Of a stretch of DNA of 64,000 nucleotides, positions 36,852-45,073 are shown in pieces. The stretch is taken from assembly GCA_030432695.1 (NCBI GenBank), contig JAUILN010000005.1, positions 124,001-188,000 of the forward strand, in the 5' to 3' direction. A program made the translations under genes and the position numbers. Source of the DNA: a bacterium. Lineage in GTDB: Bacteria; Planctomycetota; UBA1135; UBA2386. Every line of letters starts with the position of its first letter. Position 1 is the stretch's first letter. The notes under the pieces were generated by a model. The model made no database searches. It had not been told where the DNA came from and saw only the letters and a list, made by a program, of their open reading frames with translations.

Positions 36852-37343
36852 ATGCCGCCGAGCGATGTCAGATCCGTGACCGCCCCGATCCTGCCTCGCT
36901 TCCGCGGCAGGCTCGGTCGCGGCGTGGCACTGCTGGCACTGTGCGCCCATCTGCTGCTGTGCCTGCACTTCGCGGCGACACCCCACGAGCACGCGGCGCA
37001 CGGCCGCGGCTGGCGGCACGTCGTCGGCCGAGGAGCCGACCCGGTCGCAGGATGCCACCGAGACCACGCCGACGCCGACGCGGCCGATCCCGCGCCGATC
37101 GGCCGGACCGGCGAGGACGGTGACGAGCACCCCGAAGGGCCGCGACCGCACGACGACCGCGACTGTGCGCTGCTGCCACCGGCACTGGCGAGTGGCACGA
37201 CGTCGCCACTCCCGCCACTGCTCGCGACGGGACGGTTCGTGGAACGCCTCGTCGCTCCGCCCCGACGGCTGCCGCGGACCACCGCACCGCTGGTCGACGC
37301 GCCGAAGCAGTCACCGCCGAGGACCCGGTTCTCCGTCAGCTGA
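36852..37343 (+). CDS. Exported His-rich small protein at the head of the zinc locus
   Basis: About 163 residues. A signal-like span (GVALLALCAHLLLCLHFAAT) is followed by a His/Asp-rich stretch (HEHAAHGRGWRHVV, GCHRDHADADAAD, DEHPEGPRPHDDRDC) and a Pro-rich C-terminus. The composition suggests binding of zinc or another soft metal outside the membrane, as in short His-rich proteins next to zinc transport genes. This is inferred from composition and position. ATG at 36852 and GTG at 36876 are both possible starts; the former lies in a 13-bp duplicated stretch (CGCCGAGCGATG twice). Confidence 0.55.
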   Translation: MPPSDVRSVTAPILPRFRGRLGRGVALLALCAHLLLCLHFAATPHEHAAHGRGWRHVVGRGADPVAGCHRDHADADAADPAPIGRTGEDGDEHPEGPRPHDDRDCALLPPALASGTTSPLPPLLATGRFVERLVAPPRRLPRTTAPLVDAPKQSPPRTRFSVS

Positions 37344-37482
37344 ACCGCCCCGACGGCGCACGTCCGTCCGGGGATCCGTCGACCGGTCCGCGCGGCCTCG
37401 CGCCCTCGTCCCGTCTCCGCCCCCGGCGTGGTCGGGATGGGCGCATGGCGCCGTGGACCCGACCCCGCACCTCGAGCTCCCC

Positions 37483-38076
37483 GTGAACCGCCCCGAATCC
37501 GCGTCCGCGGCCGCCGTCCGATTCGACGACTGGACCCGCCCGCACCTCGACTGCATGCACCGCGCCGCCCGTCGCATCCTGGGCTGTGACGACCTCGCCT
37601 GGGACGCCGTGCAGGAAACGCTGATGCGCTTCTGGACCAACGGTCGCGAGACCCCGGTCGAGCCCCGCGCCGCGCTCCTGGCCGTCGTGGTCCCGAAGTC
37701 CCTGCACCTGCGCCGCACCGCGCGGCGTCGCCGACTCCACGAGCATCGGACCGCGGCAGCCCGGCCGATACCCGACCCGCAATGCGATGACCCGCGATGC
37801 GTCCACGAGCGGCGCGAGTTCCGCCGCGAGCTGCGGCGACTGGTCGAGGATCTGCCGCCATCGTGCCGGGAGAGCCTGCTGCTCCGGACCGAGGAAGGAC
37901 TCGACTACCAGGGCATCGCCATGCGGACGAGGGTCCCGATCGGCACGGTCCGATCGCGCCTGGCCCGCGCCCGTGAGCTGCTCGGTGCGGCACTCGGGAC
38001 CGACGAAAAACCCGCGTCCGGACCGAACTCGAAGACCCCGAGCGGCATCCACCCGGTCGAGCGCGCGGTCGGATGA
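37483..38076 (+). CDS. ECF-type sigma factor with Cys/His linker
   Basis: RNA polymerase sigma factor of 197 residues. Region 2 (about 20-60) has CMHRAARRILGCDDLAWDAV and region 4 (about 125-175) has LPPSCRESLLLRTEEGLDYQ with the helix-turn-helix TRVPIGTVRSRLARARELL. Between them lies the segment CDDPRCVHERREFRREL, whose Cys-x4-Cys-x-His spacing could bind a metal. No anti-sigma gene is adjacent. Lying between a His-rich protein and zinc transport genes, it may control metal uptake (inference). GTG at 37483 or 37453 may be the start. Confidence 0.82.
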   Translation: MNRPESASAAAVRFDDWTRPHLDCMHRAARRILGCDDLAWDAVQETLMRFWTNGRETPVEPRAALLAVVVPKSLHLRRTARRRRLHEHRTAAARPIPDPQCDDPRCVHERREFRRELRRLVEDLPPSCRESLLLRTEEGLDYQGIAMRTRVPIGTVRSRLARARELLGAALGTDEKPASGPNSKTPSGIHPVERAVG

Positions 38077-38101
38077 GCCGACGGCGCCGAGCGACCTCCT
38101 C

Positions 38102-39478
38102 ATGGCACCGCACCCCCGACGCCCGCTCCGCCTTGCCGCCGCCCTGACCCTCCTGGGTGGCGCACTCACCGCCCAGGACCCGCGGCTCGACGACCTCGAC
38201 GCGCTGCTCGAGAACCTCGAGCGCGAAGACCGCACCACGATCAGCCCGAGCAACCAGCCGTCGTTCGCGCCGCAGCAGACGCTGTTCCAGTCGGGCAACT
38301 TCCGGCTCTACGACCTGTCGTTCGACCTGCTCGCCGCCGGCGGTACCTCGACCGAACGCGACGAGGTGCTGCAGAGCCTGCAGGGCGGCGGCCACGATCC
38401 GCGCAAGCGCGGCTTCACGCTGCAGAACGCCGAGCTCGCGCTGATGGGTGCGGTCGACCCGTACTTCCGCGCCGAGGTCAACCTCATCTACTTCATCGAT
38501 CCGCTGGAGGGCGAGTCGGTGTTCGAGCTCGAGGAGGCGTTCGCGACCACCACCAACCTGCCGTACGGCCTGGAGGTCGAGGCGGGGATGTTCTTCACCG
38601 AGTTCGGGCGGATCAACCCGCGCCACCCCCACGCCTGGGACTTCATCGACCTGCCGGTGGTCAACGCGCGCTTCCTCGGCTCCGACGGCATCCGCGCCCC
38701 GGGTGTGCGGGTCGGCTGGCTGGCGCCGCTGCCCTGGATGTCCGAGGTCCACGTCGGCGTGCAGAACGCCAACGGCGAGACCATGGCCAGCTTCCTGGCC
38801 AACGACGAGCTGTTCGAGGAGCGCCCGGTGGGCGGCCGCCCGTTCGTCGAGCGCGAGGTCCGCTCGCTCGAGGACATGGTGTGGATGGCGCGCTGGCTGA
38901 ACGGCTTCGAGGTCAGCGAGACGACCACCCTGCAGTTCGGCCTCTCCGGCCTGTTCGGCCCCAACGCGACCGGCAACGACGGCCGCACCTCGATCTACGG
39001 CGCCGACCTGCTGGTGCGCTGGAACGACGGGCAGGGCGGCTTCCAGGCCAAGGAACTCACCTGGCAGTCGGAGTTCCTGTACCGCGACTACGAGGCGGAC
39101 TCGTTCTTCGACGCCGGCGACCCCACCGACCCGTCCGACGACCTGACGCTGCCCGCGGACCGACTCGAGGACTGGGGCTTCTACTCGCAGCTCCTCTACC
39201 GCTACGCGCCGAGTTGGCGGGCGGGCGTCCGCGTCGAGCACGCCACCGGCAGCGGCAGCAACTTCGCCGGTGACACCGCGGTCGGCCGCGAGGACGACCC
39301 GTTCCGCTCCGACCGCACCAGGATCTCCTCGCTGCTGCAGTGGCAGCAGACCCACTTCTCGCGGCTGCGTCTGCAGTACAACTACGACGAAGCCGACTTC
39401 CTGTCCTCCGGCGAAGCCCACTCGGTGTGGCTCGGTGTCGAGGTCGCCATCGGTCCTCACGCCGCGCACGGATTGTGA
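38102..39478 (+). CDS. Outer-membrane porin-like protein of the zinc locus
   Basis: A 458-residue protein with a signal peptide (RLAAALTLLGGALTAQ, Ala-x-Ala-type end) and a body of alternating beta strands with aromatic residues, as in porins (FRAEVNLIYFIDPLEG, ELTWQSEFLYRDYEADSF, RLRLQYNYDEADFL). It resembles the outer-membrane proteins found beside ZnuABC genes in several phyla. It begins 25 nt after the sigma factor gene and ends 7 nt before znuA, so the three are probably one transcript. Likely role: passage of zinc or a zinc complex across the outer membrane. Confidence 0.75.
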   Translation: MAPHPRRPLRLAAALTLLGGALTAQDPRLDDLDALLENLEREDRTTISPSNQPSFAPQQTLFQSGNFRLYDLSFDLLAAGGTSTERDEVLQSLQGGGHDPRKRGFTLQNAELALMGAVDPYFRAEVNLIYFIDPLEGESVFELEEAFATTTNLPYGLEVEAGMFFTEFGRINPRHPHAWDFIDLPVVNARFLGSDGIRAPGVRVGWLAPLPWMSEVHVGVQNANGETMASFLANDELFEERPVGGRPFVEREVRSLEDMVWMARWLNGFEVSETTTLQFGLSGLFGPNATGNDGRTSIYGADLLVRWNDGQGGFQAKELTWQSEFLYRDYEADSFFDAGDPTDPSDDLTLPADRLEDWGFYSQLLYRYAPSWRAGVRVEHATGSGSNFAGDTAVGREDDPFRSDRTRISSLLQWQQTHFSRLRLQYNYDEADFLSSGEAHSVWLGVEVAIGPHAAHGL

Positions 39479-39485
39479 TCCGCCC

Positions 39486-40526
39486 ATGAAGTCCTCCTCC
39501 CTGCTGACCGGCGCGCTGACCCTCGCGGTGGTCCTCGTCGCATCACCGTCCTCGGCCCAGTCCCCCGAGCCGCTGCGCGTCGTCGCCTCCACGCCGAACG
39601 TCGGCGCGTTGTGCCGCGCGGTCGGTGGTGACCTCGTCGACGTCACCGTGCTGGCCCGCGCCAGCCAGGACCCGCACTTCGTCAACGCCCGCCCCGGCCA
39701 CGTGACCGCGGTGGCCCGCGCCGACGTGCTGGTGGTGGTCGGGCTCGACCTCGAGATCGCCTGGATCCCGGCGGTGATCGATTCGGCCCGCAACCCCGAA
39801 GTCCGCATCGGCCGCCCCGGCTACGTCGACCTGTCGGCGGCGATCCGCCCGCTCGGCATCCCGACCACGCCGGCCGACCGCTCGCTCGGCGACGTCCACC
39901 CGCGCGGCAACCCGCACTACCTCGTCGATCCGGTCTCGCAGCTCGCCGCCGCCGAGTTCCTGGCCACCCGCCTCGCCAAGCTAAGGCCCGCTGCTGGCGA
40001 AGCCTTGGAGGCCCGCGTCGCGGCCTTCCACGCCCGCCTCGGCGCGCTGCTGGTCGGCGCGGAACTCGCCGAGCGTTTCGACGGCGTGAAGCTGGCGCGG
40101 CTGGTGCGCCACGGCAAGCTCACCGAATACCTGGACGGCCAGGAGGACGCACCGGCTCTCGGCGGCCTGATGGCCCGCGCAGTAGCCCACGTCGGCGAGG
40201 AGGTGGTGGTCGACCACAACGGCTGGCCCTACCTGACCCAGCTCCTCGGCCTCGAGACCGTCGGCATGATGGAGCCCCGCCCCGGGATCCCGCCGACCAC
40301 CCGCCACCTCGCCGAGCTGGTCGAGTCGGCCAAGGCTCTGCACGCCCGCGCGCTGCTGGTGTCGCCGTACTTCGACCAGCGCAGCATTGGCTTCGTCGCC
40401 GACAACGCCGGCCTGCGCATCGCCCGCCTCGCCCATCAGGTCGGCGCGGTGGACGGCGTCGAGACGCTCGAAGACCTGGTGCGCCACAACGTCGCGGCGA
40501 TCCTCGCCGCGCTCGCGAGTGAGTGA
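39486..40526 (+). CDS. znuA: ZnuA/TroA-type zinc-binding protein
   Basis: Periplasmic solute-binding protein for zinc or manganese, 346 residues. The signal peptide (LTLAVVLVASPSSAQ) is followed by a cluster-A-I fold. Candidate metal ligands are H64 (QDPHFVNARP), H138/H144 (GDVHPRGNPHYLVDP), the His in VVVDHNGWPYL and the Asp in VSPYFDQRS. The long His/Asp loop of enterobacterial ZnuA is absent. The gene ends in a tetranucleotide repeat tract that also holds a possible start of the ATPase gene. ATG at 39486 precedes the signal peptide. Confidence 0.9.
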   Translation: MKSSSLLTGALTLAVVLVASPSSAQSPEPLRVVASTPNVGALCRAVGGDLVDVTVLARASQDPHFVNARPGHVTAVARADVLVVVGLDLEIAWIPAVIDSARNPEVRIGRPGYVDLSAAIRPLGIPTTPADRSLGDVHPRGNPHYLVDPVSQLAAAEFLATRLAKLRPAAGEALEARVAAFHARLGALLVGAELAERFDGVKLARLVRHGKLTEYLDGQEDAPALGGLMARAVAHVGEEVVVDHNGWPYLTQLLGLETVGMMEPRPGIPPTTRHLAELVESAKALHARALLVSPYFDQRSIGFVADNAGLRIARLAHQVGAVDGVETLEDLVRHNVAAILAALASE

Positions 40527-40540
40527 GCGAGCGAGCGAGC
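40517..40540 (+). repeat. Tetranucleotide repeat (GAGT)2(GAGC)4 at the znuA/znuC junction
   Basis: Six consecutive 4-bp units spanning the znuA stop codon (TGA at 40524-40526) and an in-frame GTG at 40523 that could start znuC. Gain or loss of a unit would shift the frame of any product starting at that GTG. Confidence 0.92.
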
Positions 40541-40603
40541 GGAACACCGGCAGGGTCCGGGCACCGCAGCGGTAGACTGCTCGGCCCTCCTGCCCCGTCC
40601 GGC

Positions 40604-41359
40604 GTGCTCCTCGAACTCGACAAGGTCCGACTCCCTCGCGGCTCCGCGGTCGTCCTCGACGACGTCTCGCTGCGGATCGCCCCCGGCCGCGCCACCTTCG
40701 TGCTCGGCCCCAACGGCAGCGGCAAGTCGACCCTGCTGCTCGGCGCGTTGGGCCTGTTGCCGACCCGCGTGGGCCGGGTGACCCGCGCGCCGGAGCTCCA
40801 GGGCGCCGCCCGCCTCGGCTTCGTGCCGCAGCGCGTCACCCTCGACGACAGCCTGCCGACCACCGTCGGCGAGTTCGTCGGCCTCGGTCTCGCGGGTCTC
40901 CGCGTCGACCGCCACGAGCGGGGCCGACGCATCGAGCAGGCGATCGAAACCGTCGGCCTCGGAGGCCATCGACAGCGCTCGTTCTGGGCCCACTCCGAGG
41001 GCGAGCGCCAACGCCTGCTGCTGGCGCGGGCATTGGCCAGGCGCCCGCTCCTCCTGTGCATGGACGAGCCGACGGCGTCGCTCGACCCCGCCGCGAGCCA
41101 CGAGTTCTGGCTGCTGGTCGATCGGCTGCGCCGCGAGCACGACCTCACCCTGTGCTGCGCCACCCACGATCTGCTGGCGGCGCGGTGGGTCGCGACCGAC
41201 GTCGCGCTGTGCGTTCCCGCGACCCGGCCCGGAGCCGCCGGCCGCGTGCTCACCGGCACCTTGCAGGAGGCTCGCACCTGGCCGGAGACCGACGCGGTGT
41301 TCGGGCCGACCGCCGCACTGCTGCGCGGCGACCGACCACCCGGAGCGAGCCCACGATGA
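40604..41359 (+). CDS. znuC: Zinc ABC transporter ATPase
   Basis: ATP-binding subunit of the zinc importer. Walker A is GPNGSGKST, Walker B LLLCMDEPTASLD, switch His CCATHD. The ABC signature is degenerate (HSEGERQRLLLARAL, with SEGER where LSGGQ is usual). GTG at 40604 begins right at the conserved domain and is used here (251 residues). GTG at 40523, overlapping the znuA stop as GTGA, would add a 27-residue Ser/Gly/Arg-rich leader. A TAGACT hexamer at 40573-40578 might give an internal transcript start. The stop overlaps the ATG of znuB. Confidence 0.88.
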   Translation: MLLELDKVRLPRGSAVVLDDVSLRIAPGRATFVLGPNGSGKSTLLLGALGLLPTRVGRVTRAPELQGAARLGFVPQRVTLDDSLPTTVGEFVGLGLAGLRVDRHERGRRIEQAIETVGLGGHRQRSFWAHSEGERQRLLLARALARRPLLLCMDEPTASLDPAASHEFWLLVDRLRREHDLTLCCATHDLLAARWVATDVALCVPATRPGAAGRVLTGTLQEARTWPETDAVFGPTAALLRGDRPPGASPR

Positions 41360-42210
41360 GCCAGCTCCTCGACGACTTCCTGTCGAGCTGGTCGCTGTTC
41401 GGCACCGCCTGGCTGACCGGTTGGCTGTGCGCCGCGCTGCTGGCCCTGCTCGGTGTGTTCACCGTGGCGCGGCGCCAGGTGTTGGTCGGCCTCGCGCTCT
41501 CGCAGGCCTCGACGCTCGGCACCGCGCTGGCCATCTGGCTCGGTGAACTCGCCCCGAGCCTCGACCACCACCAGCACCACGGCGTGCCGCTGGTCGGTGC
41601 CTGTCTCTTGGCGGTGGTCGCGGCGCACCTGATGACCAGCCTCCGCGGCCGGGTCCCCGACGCCGCCGCGGCCTGGATCTGGCTGGCGTGCAGCGCCGGG
41701 TCGGTGCTGCTGCTCGCCCACAGCCCACACGGCACGGAAGAGGTCGAGACGTTGATGTTCTCGACGCTGATCGGCGCATCGGAGCTCGACCTCTACGTGT
41801 TCGGCACCGCTCTGCTGCTGGCGGGGTTCGCCGCCGCGCGCTGGTCGGCCCCGCTGCTGCTCACCGCGACAGACCTGCAGACCGCCCGCGCCCTCGGCCT
41901 CCCGGCCACCTGGATCACCCGCGCCACCGCCTGGGTGACCGGCCTGGGGATCGGTCTGGCGCTGCACGCCACCGGCACGCTGTACACCTTCGGCTACCTG
42001 GTGCTGCCGGCGCTGACCGCCCGTCACCTCTGCCGCCGCATGCGCTCGATGCTCTGGGTCGCCCCGCTGCTGGCGGTCGCCACCTCGATGGTCGCGTTCG
42101 TCCTGGCGCACGGCGCCGACCTGCCACCGGCACAGGTCGCGGTGATGGCGCAGGCGGTGCTGCTCGTCCCGGCCTGGTCGATCGGCCGGATCCGCCGCCG
42201 GGGCCCTTGA
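41356..42210 (+). CDS. znuB: Zinc ABC transporter permease
   Basis: Membrane subunit of the ABC-3 family, 284 residues with about eight spans. Family features include FTVARRQVLVGLALSQASTL near the N-terminus and LGLPATWITRATAWVTGL with LYTFGYLVLPALTARHLCR in the second half. A His-rich loop (SLDHHQHHGVP) lies between spans two and three and may help metal passage. The ATG overlaps the znuC stop by 4 bp (ATGA). Confidence 0.9.
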   Translation: MSQLLDDFLSSWSLFGTAWLTGWLCAALLALLGVFTVARRQVLVGLALSQASTLGTALAIWLGELAPSLDHHQHHGVPLVGACLLAVVAAHLMTSLRGRVPDAAAAWIWLACSAGSVLLLAHSPHGTEEVETLMFSTLIGASELDLYVFGTALLLAGFAAARWSAPLLLTATDLQTARALGLPATWITRATAWVTGLGIGLALHATGTLYTFGYLVLPALTARHLCRRMRSMLWVAPLLAVATSMVAFVLAHGADLPPAQVAVMAQAVLLVPAWSIGRIRRRGP

Positions 42211-42342
42211 GCCGACCGGGTCGCCGGCCGACGGGACCCACGGAGGGCGCTCGCGTCGGACGCCCCGTCGAAGGAAACTCGCGCCTCAGCGGGGGTTGCT
42301 CCCGCCACCCCCAACCCGCCCGCGCCGCCTGCCGCGCACGCC

Positions 42343-44376
42343 GTGATCTACCTGGTCCTCAGCCTCGTCACCCTGGCCCTCGGCCCGCTCCTCGCCTCGC
42401 TGGCCCGACGGCTGCGCTGGACCACGCTGACCCTCGACGCCTTCGTCCTGCTGGTGCTCGGCGGCCTGGTGCTGCTGCACATCCTGCCACACGCGCTGAT
42501 CGATGGCGGGCTCCCCGCCCTGGCTGCCGGCATCGCCGCGTTCCTGGCTGCCGGTTCCGCCGAGCGCGGTCTGCACCGCCACCAGGACGACGCACGCAGC
42601 CGCTTCTCGCGGATCGCGGTGCCGACCCTGACCTTCCTCGGCCTCGGCTTCCACGCGGTCGTCGACGGCCTGGCGCTCCGCGGCAGCGCCGGCAGTGCCT
42701 TCGGACCCCACGCCGGTCACGACCATGGTCCGGCCGCCGACCCGACGTGGGCGATCGCGGTCCTCGCCCACCGCCTGCCGTTCTCGATCGGGCTGTGGTG
42801 GATCGTCGCCCCCCTGTTCGGGCTGCGCACCGCGATCACCACGATGAGCGTGATCGGCGCCGGAACCCTGGTCGGCTACTTCAGCGGCGCACCGTTCCTC
42901 GCCTCGGCCAGCCCGACCACCATCGCGATCTTCGAGGCGATCCTCAGCGGCACGCTGCTGCACGTGGTGCTGCACGCCGACCTGCCGCCCGCGCCGCGCG
43001 GTGCGCACGGTCTCGAGAAGCGCCTCGCCACCCTGGCTGGACTGATACTGGGAGGGCTGGTGGTCTACGCCGCTGAAGCCGGCCACAGCCACGACCACGG
43101 TGCGGCCACCACCGGCGAGCACGTCGCCTCCACCGCCGAGACCTTCCTGCGCCTCGCGCTGGAAAGTGCCCCAGCACTGCTGTTCGCCTACCTGGCGATC
43201 GGCCTCCTCGACGTGTTCCTGCCGCAGGACTTCGTGCGCCGCGCGACCAACAAGGGCGGCTCGCTGTCGCAGGCGCTGCGCGGCCTGGCGGTCGGCGTGC
43301 CACTGCCGGTCTGCTCGTGCGGCGTGGTGCCGATCTACCGCGACCTGGTGCGGCGCGGCTCGTCACCGATCGCCGGCATCGCGTTCCTGATCGCCACGCC
43401 GGAGATCGAGATCGCCGCGATCCTGCTGTCGCTGCAGCTGCTCGGCCCCGAGCTGGCGATCGGCCGGGTGGTCTCGGCGGGTCTCCTCGCGGTGCTCGCC
43501 GCCTTGGCGGTGGCCCGCTTCGCACGCCCCGCTCCGCTGCCCGCCGAGGCCGAGAAGATGTCCTGCTGCGCGACCGAGGCCGCCGCCGCTGCCACGCGTC
43601 CCGGTCGACTCCGCGCGATCTGGAAGGCCGGCTTCGTCAACGCCGTCGACGAGACCTCGACCTGGATCCTGGTCGGCCTCGGCATCGCGGCGATCCTCGC
43701 GCCCCACCTCGACCCGGCGTGGCTCGGCAGCCTGCCGAGCCTAGCCGCGGTCCCGTTGGCAGCCGCGATCGGGATGCCGTTGTACGTCTGCGCGTCCGGC
43801 TCGACGCCGCTGGCCGCGGTGCTGGTCGCCCAAGGCCTGTCACCCGGCGCAGCGGTGGCGTTCCTGCTCACCGGCCCGGCCACCAACGTCACCACCTTCG
43901 GCGTGCTGAAGAACCTGCACGGCGCGCGCACCGCCACCTGGTTCGCCGGCAGCGTGCTGGTGCTGGCCACCGGCCTCGGTCTGCTGGTCGACCTGTTCGT
44001 GCCCGCTGCCGATGCCCGCGCCGCCGCCCAGGGCCACGACCACTCCGCGTCGTGGTGGGCGTGGGCCTGCCTCGTGGCGCTGGGCGGCCTGGTGCTGGCC
44101 TCGGTGCTGCGTCAGGGCCTGCGCGCCTATCTCGGTCAGCTCTTCGACACGCCGACGCTGCCCGAGATCCAGGCCGGCGACGAGGGCGGACACGGGCACG
44201 AGCACGAGCACCACCAAGAACATCATCACGAACATCATCACTCTGGGCCGCCCGCGGCACCTCCGCCCGCCGCCGCACCGGAACCGGCGCATGGCTGCTG
44301 CCACAAGCGGGCCGCGAGTGACCCGCCAACCGGCGATCCGGTCAGCCCCCCGGCGTCAGGACACCGGACTCCGTGA
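42343..44376 (+). CDS. ZIP-like domain fused to DUF318-type metal permease
   Basis: A 677-residue membrane protein. The N-terminal part (about 1-230) resembles ZIP zinc transporters: GFHAVVDGLAL and AHRLPFSIGLWW fit the paired metal-site helices, with a His-rich loop (GPHAGHDHG). The C-terminal part (about 255-600) is a DUF318/ArsP-like permease with the hallmark VPLPVCSCGVVPIYRDLVRRG repeated in looser form (PLYVCASGSTPLAAVLVAQG). Cys and His clusters (MSCCATEA; HGHEHEHHQEHHHEHHH; HGCCHK) suggest metal handling. It recalls the SO_0444 group assigned to Cu/Zn efflux. GTG start. Its end overlaps the convergent DUF3307 gene by 35 bp. Confidence 0.82.
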   Translation: MIYLVLSLVTLALGPLLASLARRLRWTTLTLDAFVLLVLGGLVLLHILPHALIDGGLPALAAGIAAFLAAGSAERGLHRHQDDARSRFSRIAVPTLTFLGLGFHAVVDGLALRGSAGSAFGPHAGHDHGPAADPTWAIAVLAHRLPFSIGLWWIVAPLFGLRTAITTMSVIGAGTLVGYFSGAPFLASASPTTIAIFEAILSGTLLHVVLHADLPPAPRGAHGLEKRLATLAGLILGGLVVYAAEAGHSHDHGAATTGEHVASTAETFLRLALESAPALLFAYLAIGLLDVFLPQDFVRRATNKGGSLSQALRGLAVGVPLPVCSCGVVPIYRDLVRRGSSPIAGIAFLIATPEIEIAAILLSLQLLGPELAIGRVVSAGLLAVLAALAVARFARPAPLPAEAEKMSCCATEAAAAATRPGRLRAIWKAGFVNAVDETSTWILVGLGIAAILAPHLDPAWLGSLPSLAAVPLAAAIGMPLYVCASGSTPLAAVLVAQGLSPGAAVAFLLTGPATNVTTFGVLKNLHGARTATWFAGSVLVLATGLGLLVDLFVPAADARAAAQGHDHSASWWAWACLVALGGLVLASVLRQGLRAYLGQLFDTPTLPEIQAGDEGGHGHEHEHHQEHHHEHHHSGPPAAPPPAAAPEPAHGCCHKRAASDPPTGDPVSPPASGHRTP

Positions 44377-45070
44377 GCCGCGCGACCAGCGCTGCGGTCG
44401 CGAACGCGATCACCATCGCGTAGCCGAAGCTCCAGAGGGTGCCGATGATGACGTACCCGGAGACCCCTCGCTCGTCGTCGCTCTTGCCGAACCGGAACAC
44501 CGACTTGGCCGCCACCAGGAAGCCGATCCCCTCCGGCTGACCGACCAGCACCAGGACCAGGATCAGCGCGCGCTCGAGCTGACCGATGGTCCGACCGGCA
44601 TCCGGCAGCCCGCCCTTGGGAGCCACCTCGATTCCGGCAACCGCAAGTCCAACGAGATGGCGGCCACCCCAAACCACCGCGACCGCCCCGGCGAGGACCG
44701 CCAGAACGGGATAGACGGGCCCTGGCCACGCCGGCGCGAGACCGCCGGCAGGGAGGCACCAGGCGAGCACCGCGGTCACGGCCAGGTGACAGAGCTGATC
44801 GCCTACGAACCAGCGAACGTCGTTCGCACCGAACCAGGCCTTGGCGCCATCGAGCATGCAGTGCGTCACGAGCACCGTGACCGGCGCGATCCACCACGGT
44901 CCGACAACGCCAACCGCCAGCTACACCAGCCCTGCATGCACGAGACTGTGGAGGAAGAGGCACCAAGCCTGCCGCTTGTAGGCGTACATCCAATCCGGCT
45001 GGAACCAGAAGTCGCCGAGGAAGTGCGCCGCGAGCAGCGCAGCCAGGATCTGCCAATTCTCGTGCGCCAT
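44342..45070 (-). pseudogene. DUF3307 membrane protein, interrupted by in-frame TAG
   Basis: The frame starts at ATG 45070 and reads MAHENWQILAALLAAHFLGD, then FQPDWMYAYKRQAW and FLHSLVHAGLV, the usual DUF3307 N-terminus. It then meets TAG at 44921-44923. The same frame continues without shift (LAVGVVGPWWIAPVTVLVTH, CMLDGAKAW, FVGDQLCHLAVTAVLAWCL) to the stop at 44342, for a full length of 242 residues. Both halves match one family, so a single nonsense change (or sequencing error or readthrough) is the simplest reading. Several spans are predicted. It follows a SatD gene, a common neighbour of DUF3307. Confidence 0.8.
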
Positions 45071-45073
45071 CGG

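Noticed and set aside
37120..37482. Upstream extension of the sigma factor frame
   Set aside because: Antisense- or overlap-derived sequence without sigma features; conserved region 2 begins after 37483.
35819..39808. Upstream part of a 1680-codon minus-strand frame that ends in the real gene at 34766
   Set aside because: Only the last 350 codons look like a protein. The rest lies antisense to the sigma factor and porin genes and has no membrane or domain pattern.
44342..44875. Shorter ORF (177 codons) taken as a complete gene
   Set aside because: It lacks the DUF3307 N-terminus, which lies in the same frame upstream of the TAG. It is better described as the 3' part of an interrupted gene.
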